7,331 nt of DNA from CAYOHP01 sp964403795 [NCBI: uncultured bacterium] (GCA_964403795.1 CAYOHP010000224.1:1-7331); one strand, 5' to 3'; positions 1 to 5,979 are shown, numbered from the stretch's first letter. Notes: generated by a model not told the origin, from the sequence alone. Numbers and translations are program-made.

Positions 1-1
1 C

Positions 2-403
2 TACCAGGCCCGGGTCGAGGAGGGGGGCGTGAACCTTTCCGCCGGCGAGAAGCAGCTCCTGGCCTTCGCCCGCACCCTGGTGCGGGATCCCAGGGTCCTG
101 ATCCTCGACGAGGCCACCTCCAACGTGGACGTCGAGACCGAAGCCCGGCTCCAGCGGGCGATCGCCACCCTGACGGCAGGCCGGACCTCCCTGGTCATCG
201 CCCACCGGCTCTCCACCATCCGGGCCGCCCACCGGGTCCTGGTCATGCACCAGGGCCGGATCGTCGAGCAGGGGACCCATGCCGAACTGGTGGCCGCCGG
301 GGGCCGCTACGCCGGGCTCTACCGGCTCCAGGAGCGCGACATCCTGGTCGAGACCACGGCGGGAGCCGCTTCTCCCTCGGACCTCCGCCGTGCCACCCTC
401 TGA
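2..403 (+). CDS. ABC exporter ATPase, C-terminal fragment (5' end outside window)
   Basis: This is the last 133 residues of an ATP-binding cassette protein; the frame is open at the left edge, so the start lies outside. The signature motif LSAGEKQ is at fragment residues 12-18. Walker [13 protein letters not shown] follows at 32-43, with catalytic Glu 37 and the D-loop SNVD. The switch histidine is in IAHRLST (66-72). The tail carries the usual [16 protein letters not shown] pattern. The run [13 protein letters not shown] plus DEATSNVD with a nearby TE is typical of the exporter half-transporters that fuse a membrane domain to the ATPase (MsbA, YheH/BmrD and TM287/288 type), so the missing part is probably a six-helix membrane domain. 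The role would be ATP-driven export of a drug, lipid or similar molecule across the inner membrane; the substrate cannot be read from this part. A short tail after LQERD (residues 112-133) is low complexity. A 49-base gap with a hairpin separates it from the next gene, so co-transcription is possible but unproven. Confidence 0.95.
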   Translation, partial: YQARVEEGGVNLSAGEKQLLAFARTLVRDPRVLILDEATSNVDVETEARLQRAIATLTAGRTSLVIAHRLSTIRAAHRVLVMHQGRIVEQGTHAELVAAGGRYAGLYRLQERDILVETTAGAASPSDLRRATL

Positions 404-411
404 GGGACCGT

Positions 412-432
412 GACCGGGTGATCGACCCGGTC
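412..432 (+). terminator. 8-bp hairpin after the ABC gene, terminator-like without a T tract
   Basis: GACCGGGT (412-419) pairs perfectly with ACCCGGTC (425-432) around a GATCG loop. It begins 9 bases after the ABC stop codon and ends 9 bases before the ribosome binding site of the next gene. GGACCG at 405-410 could compete for CGGTCC at 428-433. No run of T follows, so it may be a weak terminator or an RNA-stabilising stem rather than a full intrinsic terminator. Confidence 0.4.
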
Positions 433-452
433 CGCGCCCCGAGGAGGTCGCC

Positions 453-1049
453 TTGATCGAACGATGGTCGTCTCCCAGCCTGGCCTTCGCCCTCGCCTCC
501 CTGATGGTGGGAGCGGGGTTCCTTGCCCCGTCCGGAAGCCGAGGCGTGTCCCATGGCCCCGATCCGATCCCCATCCCCGGCTCGGCCGGTCGCTCGGAGC
601 AAGCGGGCTTCGAGCTGGCCGCCAGATCCGGGCCGGGTCCGGCGGGCGACGGGGAGGAGCCGGAACCGGCCGCCGGTCGACTGCAGATCTCGGATGCCGC
701 CTTCGCCTACTGCAGCTTCGACGAGGAGTGCCCGCCGACCCGCATCCTCAGGATCGGCGCCAGTCCCATGCAGTTCCAGGTGACCACCCGCATCGACAAG
801 AACCTGAAGGGCGCGGAGTGCGACTTCACGCTCGAGATCCTGACCGCGGAGGAGAAGCCGGTCTTCGATACCTCGTTCTCCTTGAAGCACGAGTTCGTGC
901 CGGGACAGGTCAGCCGGATCCTCTTCAAGAAGCAGCCGCCCCAGCTCGCCAAGCTGGCGCCGGGGACCTATCTCTACCGGGTCACGGTCATGACCGCCGA
1001 TGGCAGCGAGAAGGCGGACTGGAAGCGCCAGATCAACGCCCGGAAGTAG
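453..1049 (+). CDS. Exported protein of unknown function, probable beta-sandwich
   Basis: I do not recognise this 198-residue protein. The start is TTG, chosen because GAGGAGG lies at 441-447, five bases upstream. Residues 8-26 form a hydrophobic segment after a short basic N-terminus (Arg 4), consistent with a signal peptide or membrane anchor. There is no lipobox cysteine. Residues 27-75 are low complexity, rich in Gly, Pro, Ser and Glu, and look disordered. From about 76 to 198 the pattern is of alternating beta strands, ending with GTYLYRVTVMTADG (171-184), a strand-and-turn motif often seen in Ig-like or fibronectin-like folds. Cys 87, Cys 93 and Cys 123 could give one disulphide outside the cytoplasm. 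The next gene begins 5 bases after the stop, so the two are almost surely one transcript. A periplasmic binding or assembly role is only a guess. Confidence 0.8.
   Translation: MIERWSSPSLAFALASLMVGAGFLAPSGSRGVSHGPDPIPIPGSAGRSEQAGFELAARSGPGPAGDGEEPEPAAGRLQISDAAFAYCSFDEECPPTRILRIGASPMQFQVTTRIDKNLKGAECDFTLEILTAEEKPVFDTSFSLKHEFVPGQVSRILFKKQPPQLAKLAPGTYLYRVTVMTADGSEKADWKRQINARK
1042..1046 (+). promoter_or_regulatory. Ribosome binding site inside the upstream gene's end
   Basis: GGAAG lies just before and touches the TAG stop at 1047-1049, eight bases upstream of the TTG at 1055. It supports TTG as the start of the next gene and suggests coupled translation of the pair. Confidence 0.5.
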
Positions 1050-1054
1050 CCGAC

Positions 1055-1570
1055 TTGGACGAGAAGCGCCTGCCGGCGAAACTCGGGGACTCGGCAGGGG
1101 CCGAGACCCTGCCGGAGGTCCATCACCCCTCCCGGGTCCGCCATGCGATCTTCCTCTGCCTGTCGCTCGGGTTCGTGGCCACGGGTGCCGCCATGGGGCT
1201 CGCCGGCGGGGCCAGGGCGGCGATCGGGTGGTTCTCGGTCGCCTTCTTCGGGACCGGGGTCCTGGTGTTCGGGGCCAATCTGGTCCCGGGCGCGAGCTGC
1301 CTGGTCCTGGAGGCCGAGGGCTTCACCATGCGAAGCCTCTGGCGCGACACCTTCGTACCCTGGGATGCGGTCCTCGAGTTCGGGGTCACGGTGATCGCCT
1401 CCAACGAGATGGTGGCCTGGAACTATCGGCCCGAGAGGCCCGAAGCGAGGACTGCCTCGGCCCGGTCCTCCCACGCCCTCTGCGGTTTCCATGCCAGCCT
1501 CCCCGACACCTACGGGCTGTGGGCCGCGGACCTCGCCCTCCGGATGGAGGAATGGCGCGCCGCGGCGTAG
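1055..1570 (+). CDS. Two-helix membrane protein with PH-like (STM3941-type) C-terminal region
   Basis: The 171-residue product starts at TTG with GGAAG eight bases upstream; no ATG or GTG fits as well near the N-terminus. Residues 1-30 are polar and probably cytoplasmic. Two hydrophobic helices follow at about 31-50 and 54-76 with a short Gly/Ala/Arg turn between them. Residues 82-170 are soluble. The start of this part, LVLEAEGFTMRSLWR with PWDAV behind it, and the end, DTYGLWAADLALRMEEW, resemble the conserved ends of the bacterial STM3941-like family, in which two membrane helices precede a PH-like domain. This assignment rests on pattern memory and not on a search. The family has no established biochemical role that I can cite. 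It is the last gene of the plus-strand operon, meeting the kinase gene tail to tail 52 bases on. It may act at the membrane together with the exported protein encoded just upstream. Confidence 0.8.
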   Translation: MDEKRLPAKLGDSAGAETLPEVHHPSRVRHAIFLCLSLGFVATGAAMGLAGGARAAIGWFSVAFFGTGVLVFGANLVPGASCLVLEAEGFTMRSLWRDTFVPWDAVLEFGVTVIASNEMVAWNYRPERPEARTASARSSHALCGFHASLPDTYGLWAADLALRMEEWRAAA

Positions 1571-1585
1571 CGAGCGAGCGGTGCA

Positions 1586-1601
1586 CCCGGGTGGCCCCGG
1601 G
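1586..1601. terminator. CCCGGG hairpin in the convergent gap
   Basis: CCCGGG (1586-1591) and CCCGGG (1596-1601) can pair around TGGC. It sits in the 52-base gap between two genes that end towards each other, the usual place for a two-way terminator. Because CCCGGG is its own complement and the region is GC-rich, chance is a real alternative; no T tract is seen on either strand. Confidence 0.25.
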
Positions 1602-1622
1602 ATCTCCCGGACCTCGGTCAGG

Positions 1623-3554
1623 TCAGTCCGGGGACAACTCCTCGGGAACCGCCCCCTCCACCAGCTGGTGGATCTCGTCGAGTCCGACCCCCAGGCTGGG
1701 AGCCGCCAAGGGTGGGAGTCCTACCGCCCTGAGCCGCATGCGGAGGAACCCGGGGGGGATCCGGTCGGCCGCCACCCGGAGCAGGAGACCGAGGCGGGCC
1801 CGGAGTTCTCCCTCGCCGGGCCGGCCTTCGTTCCGTGGGGGAGTGAAGGCCAGGCGCAGCCTGGCTCCGGCGGCCTCCAGGTCGAGGACCCCGGTGAGGA
1901 CCGGTTCCCAGTCGTAGACCACCAGGGCCAGGACCAGGTCCCCATGGACGGGGTCGAGGTCCGCCAGGACCTGGTCGGGAGTCTCGGAGAGCCGGCGGGT
2001 GAGCCCGACCTCCTCCCGCATGGTCCCGATCAGCTCGGCGCCCGGGGTGCGAGGCGGGTCGAAGGGCGCTCCGCCCGGCCGGGTGCCGCGCAGGAAGCCG
2101 TCCGGGATCCCGGTGCCGCGCCCCTTCGCGGCGTCCGCCCGGTAGATCGTTCGCCAGCGCCGGCCTCCTTGAGAGAGCAAGGAGAGATAGCGGGTCCGCC
2201 GCTCCTGCCAGGTCTCGTCGCGGGACAGGGCACCACCTCGCGGATCGCCGACCACCTGGAACCAGCCGAGGTAGCGCCCCGCCAGGATCTCGCCGAGTTC
2301 GGCGAGGGCTCCCCCGGGGTCCTGTCCCGGGGGGTCGAGCACGGAGACGAGGACCGAGAGACGACCGAGAGCCTCCCGGTTCCCGGATGCCGACTCCCCG
2401 GCGGCCAAGATCCGTTCCCCGAGCCGGGTGGCTCTAGCCCCCAGCACCGCCCGACCACGGGAGACCCGCGCCGAGACCTCGGGGGCCGGGGTGTGTTCGT
2501 CGACCTCGAGGGCCGAGACCAGGTCCGGTTCGGCCTCGAGGCGGGCCACCTCGCTGGCCAGGTCCTCTCCGACCACTCCACTCCCCGGCTCGACCCGCGG
2601 CCCGGGGAGCGCGCCCGATCCGGGCCGATCCCCGGTCCAGGCGACCGCCAGCCCGGCCACCACCCCGAGCGCCACCCAGGCCGCCCAGGCCGCCCGGAGG
2701 GACCCGGACTTCCCGGGTCGGGACAGGCTCTCCCCTGCCTGCAGGGCCCGGATCTCGGCGAGGCTGGTGGGCCGGGGAGCGGGATCCCAGGACAGACAGG
2801 CCGCCAGCAGCCGGGAGGCCTCGAGCGGCAGGCCGCCCAGGTCCGGCAGGGGCACGGCCTGGCCGCGACCGATGGCAGCCAGCACATCGTCGGGCTTGCG
2901 GGGCGGCTCGCCCCGGAGTCCCTCGTAGAGGGTCGCTCCCCATGAGTACCAGTCGGCGCTCGCCGAGAAGGGTCGGCCCAGGAACAGCTCGGGGGCCATG
3001 TAGGCGGCGGTACCCAGGACCACGCCGGTCCGGGTGACACGGGAGCCGCCGGGATCGAGGGCCAGTCCGAAGTCCACCAGCACGGCCCGACCCTCGTGGG
3101 TGAGCATCACGTTGCCGGGAGTCAGGTCCCGATGGAAGAGGCCCGCGTCATGGACCGCCTGGAGGCCCTCGGCCACCTGCAGCATGGCGGGCAGCACCGG
3201 CACCGCGGCCGGTCCCTCGGCGAGGGTACTCCCCTCCAGGAACTCGGTGACCAGATAGGGACCGTCCTCGGTCTCGCCGAAGGAGAAGACCTCGAGCACC
3301 GAAGGGTGCCGGATCCTGCCGAGCGCCCGGCCCTCCTGGACGAACCGGCGGGCGACCTCGGGGTCGAGGTCCTTGATCCCGATCCCGGAGACGATCCGGA
3401 GCAGCTTGACGGCGACCTTGCGCCCCAGGCGCCGGTCCTCGGCGAGCCAGACCTCGCCCATCCCGCCCCGACCGATGAGCCCGACGGGTTGGAAGTCCCT
3501 GCGCAACTCCTCGGGAAAACCGCTGGCCTCGGTCACACCCGGAGGGTGCCACAT
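1623..3554 (-). CDS. Transmembrane eukaryotic-like Ser/Thr protein kinase
   Basis: This 643-residue Hanks-type kinase phosphorylates Ser/Thr on cytoplasmic targets using ATP. The kinase domain spans about 21-272: glycine loop GRGGMG (28-33), catalytic Lys 50 in VAVK, helix-C Glu 74, catalytic loop HRDLTPGN (141-148) with Asp 143 and Asn 148, DFG (161-163), an activation loop holding several Thr/Ser, APE (187-189), structural Asp 201 and Arg 261. All residues essential for catalysis are present. The Lys usual in HRDLKPxN is Thr 145. A single helix at about 288-306 is followed by 335 extracytoplasmic residues with no domain I recognise and no PASTA repeats; they contain a Pro/Gly stretch and then mixed alpha-beta sequence. 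ATG at 3554 was chosen because the glycine loop needs about 20 residues before it; no clear Shine-Dalgarno precedes it, so translation may depend on coupling to the gene upstream. It lies 43 bases downstream of the NlpC-like gene on the same strand and probably shares its transcript. Confidence 0.96.
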   Translation of the reverse strand: MWHPPGVTEASGFPEELRRDFQPVGLIGRGGMGEVWLAEDRRLGRKVAVKLLRIVSGIGIKDLDPEVARRFVQEGRALGRIRHPSVLEVFSFGETEDGPYLVTEFLEGSTLAEGPAAVPVLPAMLQVAEGLQAVHDAGLFHRDLTPGNVMLTHEGRAVLVDFGLALDPGGSRVTRTGVVLGTAAYMAPELFLGRPFSASADWYSWGATLYEGLRGEPPRKPDDVLAAIGRGQAVPLPDLGGLPLEASRLLAACLSWDPAPRPTSLAEIRALQAGESLSRPGKSGSLRAAWAAWVALGVVAGLAVAWTGDRPGSGALPGPRVEPGSGVVGEDLASEVARLEAEPDLVSALEVDEHTPAPEVSARVSRGRAVLGARATRLGERILAAGESASGNREALGRLSVLVSVLDPPGQDPGGALAELGEILAGRYLGWFQVVGDPRGGALSRDETWQERRTRYLSLLSQGGRRWRTIYRADAAKGRGTGIPDGFLRGTRPGGAPFDPPRTPGAELIGTMREEVGLTRRLSETPDQVLADLDPVHGDLVLALVVYDWEPVLTGVLDLEAAGARLRLAFTPPRNEGRPGEGELRARLGLLLRVAADRIPPGFLRMRLRAVGLPPLAAPSLGVGLDEIHQLVEGAVPEELSPD

Positions 3555-3568
3555 CCTCGGTTCGGACC

Positions 3569-3599
3569 AGGAGCCTGTCGGCGAAACCGACAGGCTCCT
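3569..3599 (-). terminator. Perfect 13-bp hairpin between the NlpC-like gene and the kinase gene
   Basis: AGGAGCCTGTCGG (3569-3581) is an exact inverted copy of 3587-3599, with loop CGAAA. On the minus strand it overlaps the TAG stop of the upstream gene and ends 14 bases before the kinase ATG. No T tract follows, so it is more likely an attenuator, an RNA-stabilising stem or a dispersed palindromic repeat than a complete terminator. In a 31-base span it is too perfect to dismiss as chance. Confidence 0.6.
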
Positions 3600-4413
3600 A
3601 AGGACCCACGATCCGGACCGCGTAGCGGTAGCGCTCGTCGAAGAACTTGTTGGAGAGATCGGGCTCGAGCACGCCCTTCCCGGGATAGCTGCAGACGAAC
3701 TTGCCGCCCCCGGTGTAGACGCCCACGAACGAGACCTTGTCGTTGTTCTTGATCGAGAACAGGATCACGTCCCCGGGTTCCAGCTTGGCCCGGTCGGTGA
3801 TCCGCTGGCCGGCGCTCGCCAGGTCACGGAGCGAAGCCGGGACCTTGATGCCCTGCTTGGCGAACACCCAAGCCACCAGGGGCAGGTAGTCGATGCCGCC
3901 CTGGGACGGGTCGGTGGCGTCCTTCTTGTAGCCGACCTTCTGGGTCACCAAGGATCGGCCCGCCTCGACGACCTTGGCCCGGGTCTCGGCAGGGTTCGGG
4001 CCGGCCGGGGTAGGCGGAGGGGGAGGCGGGGTCGGCGGGGCCGTGGGGGGAGCCGGCGTGGGCGGTGCGGAAACCGTCGGGGTCGGCGGCGCGGCCGGCG
4101 AGGCGGGGACTGTGGCCGGGGCGGTCGGCGTGGCGCTGGCGACCCGGGTCGGAGGCTTGCGGGTGGGATCCGGCTTCTCGCCGTCGCCGATCACCTTCAT
4201 GAAGATCACGGGGAGCACGAAGATCATCAGCACGATGAGGGTGATCGCGAAGTAGGTCAGGATCTTGATCTTCTTCTTGATGCTGATGACTTCGCAGTAC
4301 TTGTCCGTGCAGCTGGAGAAGGCGCAGTTCGAGCACTGGATGCGCGACTTCTGGCCGCACTTCCCGCACTTGACGACTTCGGTGTCCGCGGAACCGCACT
4401 TCTCGCAATGCAT
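3598..4413 (-). CDS. Zinc-ribbon, single-helix membrane protein with degenerate NlpC/P60 domain
   Basis: The 271-residue product has four parts. Residues 1-40 hold eight cysteines in four pairs (3/6, 16/19, 27/30, 35/40), enough for two zinc sites. A helix at 49-72, preceded by KKKIK (46-50), should place the zinc region inside the cell. Residues 80-142 are a Pro/Ala/Thr stalk with a run of six prolines. Residues 145-271 follow the NlpC/P60 pattern: VGY, then a GGID block, an LEPGDVILF block (211-219), a VGVYTGGGKF block (230-239) and a final RYAVRI. In active members the second block reads DCSG and the VGIY block is preceded by His. Here Tyr 176 replaces the Cys and Phe 229 the His, and Cys 241/Ser 242 occupy the third polar position. 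Known members cut peptidoglycan peptides; this one is probably inactive and may bind wall peptides. ATG at 4413 opens directly onto the first CxxC; GAGG about 12 bases upstream is a weak ribosome site. Confidence 0.85.
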   Translation of the reverse strand: MHCEKCGSADTEVVKCGKCGQKSRIQCSNCAFSSCTDKYCEVISIKKKIKILTYFAITLIVLMIFVLPVIFMKVIGDGEKPDPTRKPPTRVASATPTAPATVPASPAAPPTPTVSAPPTPAPPTAPPTPPPPPPTPAGPNPAETRAKVVEAGRSLVTQKVGYKKDATDPSQGGIDYLPLVAWVFAKQGIKVPASLRDLASAGQRITDRAKLEPGDVILFSIKNNDKVSFVGVYTGGGKFVCSYPGKGVLEPDLSNKFFDERYRYAVRIVGP

Positions 4414-4458
4414 GGTGGTCTCAGCCTCGTCGGCTCGCCTCGGCTCGGGTCGGACCGA

Positions 4459-4489
4459 AGAGTAACACCCTGGGTCTCGCCCGGGACAA
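4459..4489 (-). promoter_or_regulatory. Possible sigma-70 type promoter for the NlpC-like gene
   Basis: Read on the minus strand, TTGTCC (4489-4484) is followed 19 bases later by TACTCT (4464-4459), inside TGTTACTCT. The spacing is a little long. The start codon lies 46 bases further on. Support is position in the divergent gap, fair matches to -35 and -10, and likeness of TGTTACTCT to TGTTATCCT before the pilin gene. Confidence 0.35.
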
Positions 4490-4521
4490 GGCGCGGCTGG
4501 TCGAGCCGGGAACCGCACGCG

Positions 4522-4592
4522 ACCGTTGCCGAGGAGACCGCTCGTGTCTCGCCCCGGCAACCGTCGGCCCTCTCGTGCGGGACGGGTCCCGC
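4522..4592 (+). promoter_or_regulatory. Two hairpins upstream of the lytic transglycosylase gene
   Basis: The first hairpin pairs GTTGCCG (4525-4531) with CGGCAAC (4555-4561) and, inside it, GAGAC (4534-4538) with GTCTC (4546-4550), loop CGCTCGT. The second pairs GCGGGA (4577-4582) with TCCCGC (4587-4592) around CGGG. They lie in the 201-base divergent gap, and the second ends 12 bases before the ribosome site GGGAG (4605-4609). I see no convincing plus-strand promoter hexamers here, so it is not certain that both hairpins are transcribed. Confidence 0.4.
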
Positions 4593-4614
4593 CGATCCAT
4601 GGACGGGAGAACGA

Positions 4615-5820
4615 ATGGCAGAGCCGGCGGGCGAGAACCTTGGGAGGGGGACGTCCTCGGGTCGCGGTCCCCGCACCGCGAGGTCGTCCGCGCTCCTCGG
4701 GTTGGCCCTGGCGTCGGCCGCCTGGCCGATCATGGCCTGGCGACCCAGCGAGCCCGGAGCCCGTCCTGTCCGCTACCTGGGATCCGCCGATCAGCAGCGG
4801 GTCGAGGAGTTCCTCTCCGGGCCCGGGACCTCCCCGCTCGAAGGCATGGACCCGGGTGCCGTCGCCCGCTACCTGGCGCCCTGGTCCCGCCAGGGGGAGA
4901 TCGACCGGCGCGCCCGGGTCCTCGACCTCCTCGCCTCGCTGGACGACGAGGCCGCCTTCGGGGTCCTGGTGGAGGCCCTGGTCGCCACCGGGGCTCCCGA
5001 TCGCGACGCCCGCCTCGAACGCCTGGCCGTCCATCACCGCCCGACCCTGGTGCTCCGTCTGGTGCGCTACCTCGATCCTTCCCAACCGGCATCCTATCGG
5101 GTGAACGCGGCTCTGGCCCTGGCCACCCTCCGGGCCGCCGAGGCGTCCGGCGCGCTCGGGCTCTGGCTCGCCGACCGCGAGGAGACGCCCTTCTTCCGCC
5201 GATCCTGCCTGGCCGCCCTGCGCGGCATGGGTTGCCTCCCCGGTCTGGCGATCCTGGTGATGCTCGCCCAGGACCCCGACGAGATCCTCTCCCAGACGGC
5301 CCTGGATCTCCTCCTCCAGAGGCATCCCGGGTCCCCCGAAGCAGTCCGTCTCCTCGCCAACCGGCGAAGGGGCACGGGGATCGGACCTCGCGAGACCATC
5401 GAAAGCCTGGTCGCGGATGCGGCCCGGTCCCACGGGATGGATCCCCGCCTGGTCTCGGCAGTGATCCGGATCGAGTCCGACTTCGAGCGCCGGGCCCTCT
5501 CCTCGAGCGGTGCCCAGGGCCTCATGCAACTCATGCCCGAGACCGCCCGCGACCTCGGGGTGACCGATCCCTTCGACCCGCGCCAGAACATCCGGGGAGG
5601 CAGCCTCTACCTCCGGAGGATGCTCGATCGGTTCCGCGATCTCCCACTGGCCCTGGCCGCCTACAACGCCGGCCCCGGTGCCGTCGAAGGCTACCGCGGC
5701 ATTCCCCCGTATCCGGAGACGGTGCGCTACGTCCAGAAAGTGCTCGGCGAGTACCGTCGTCTCGGGGGCCCGGAGGTGGCGATCCCGGCACCCGCCACCG
5801 GTCCCAGACGGAGGTCGTGA
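4615..5820 (+). CDS. SLT-family lytic transglycosylase with N-terminal helical repeats
   Basis: The 401-residue protein should cleave the glycan strands of peptidoglycan between MurNAc and GlcNAc, leaving 1,6-anhydro ends, outside the cytoplasmic membrane. ATG at 4615 has GGGAG at 4605-4609, five bases upstream. Residues 26-42 are hydrophobic after an Arg-containing N-terminus and act as a signal or anchor. Residues 95-250 are paired helices rich in Leu and Ala, like HEAT repeats. The catalytic domain spans about 261-383: catalytic Glu 287 in RIESDF, GAQGLMQLMP (299-308), the NIRGGSLYLRRML helix (325-337), AYNAGPGAV (349-357) and the YPETVRYV segment (366-373). All hallmark residues of family 1 SLT enzymes are present. 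The helical N-terminal part recalls the superhelical domain of Slt70, but it is far shorter. A short Pro/Arg tail ends the protein. It is divergent from the NlpC-like gene, which fits a shared cell-wall theme. Confidence 0.95.
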   Translation: MAEPAGENLGRGTSSGRGPRTARSSALLGLALASAAWPIMAWRPSEPGARPVRYLGSADQQRVEEFLSGPGTSPLEGMDPGAVARYLAPWSRQGEIDRRARVLDLLASLDDEAAFGVLVEALVATGAPDRDARLERLAVHHRPTLVLRLVRYLDPSQPASYRVNAALALATLRAAEASGALGLWLADREETPFFRRSCLAALRGMGCLPGLAILVMLAQDPDEILSQTALDLLLQRHPGSPEAVRLLANRRRGTGIGPRETIESLVADAARSHGMDPRLVSAVIRIESDFERRALSSSGAQGLMQLMPETARDLGVTDPFDPRQNIRGGSLYLRRMLDRFRDLPLALAAYNAGPGAVEGYRGIPPYPETVRYVQKVLGEYRRLGGPEVAIPAPATGPRRRS

Positions 5821-5826
5821 GAGAAT

Positions 5827-5855
5827 TTGGCCGACCGGGAAGGACCTGTTATCCT
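5827..5855 (+). promoter_or_regulatory. Possible promoter for the pilin gene
   Basis: TTGGCC (5827-5832) and TATCCT (5850-5855) are separated by 17 bases, an ideal sigma-70 spacing, and begin 7 bases after the transglycosylase stop. The -10 lies within TGTTATCCT. If used, the transcript would start near 5862 and carry a leader of about 135 bases containing three hairpins. Confidence 0.4.
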
Positions 5856-5882
5856 CCCTTGTACAGGGGCAACCGAATGGCA

Positions 5883-5977
5883 GGACCGCCTCGACGGTCC
5901 GTGGGGCGCGGCGAGACGCGTACGCCGCGCTCCCACCAAAGATCAGCGGACGCGCGCGGCAGAGGCTTGCCGCGTCC
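5883..5977 (+). promoter_or_regulatory. Structured leader of the pilin gene: three consecutive hairpins
   Basis: Hairpin 1 is GGACCG (5883-5888) with CGGTCC (5895-5900), loop CCTCGA. Hairpin 2 directly follows: GTGGG (5901-5905) plus GCGCGGCG (5906-5913) pairs with CGCCGCGC (5923-5930) and CCCAC (5932-5936), giving 13 pairs with one bulged T at 5931 and loop AGACGCGTA. Hairpin 3 has ten pairs, GGACGCG plus GCA with TGC plus CGCGTCC (ends 5948 and 5977), with a four-base CG bulge and loop GAGGCT. It ends 2 bases before the ribosome site. GCGCGGC occurs at both 5906-5912 and 5954-5960, so the 3' arm of hairpin 2 could pair with hairpin 3 instead. I cannot match this to a known riboswitch class. 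Confidence 0.5.
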
Positions 5978-5979
5978 GG

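Noticed and set aside
464-1054. Extension of the two-helix protein back across the exported-protein gene
   Set aside because: The translated sequence is Arg/Pro/Gly-rich shadow; TTG 1055 with GGAAG upstream gives a product matching the family length.
1491-2945. 484-codon plus-strand frame opposite the kinase
   Set aside because: It mirrors the kinase coding strand, has no recognisable motif and is a composition artefact.
3373-4614. Upstream extension of the transglycosylase frame
   Set aside because: It is antisense to the zinc-ribbon protein and kinase, has low-complexity Gly/Arg sequence, and ATG 4615 has a good ribosome site and a following signal segment.
5862-5977. Resemblance of ACAGGGGCAACC to the start of the c-di-GMP-I (GEMM) riboswitch
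   Set aside because: The remaining conserved parts and the two-helix receptor layout of that riboswitch are not present; the hairpins have a different order and loops.
5948-5977. Hairpin 3 as an intrinsic terminator of the transglycosylase transcript
   Set aside because: It is followed by the ribosome site AAGGAGAGG and not by a T tract.
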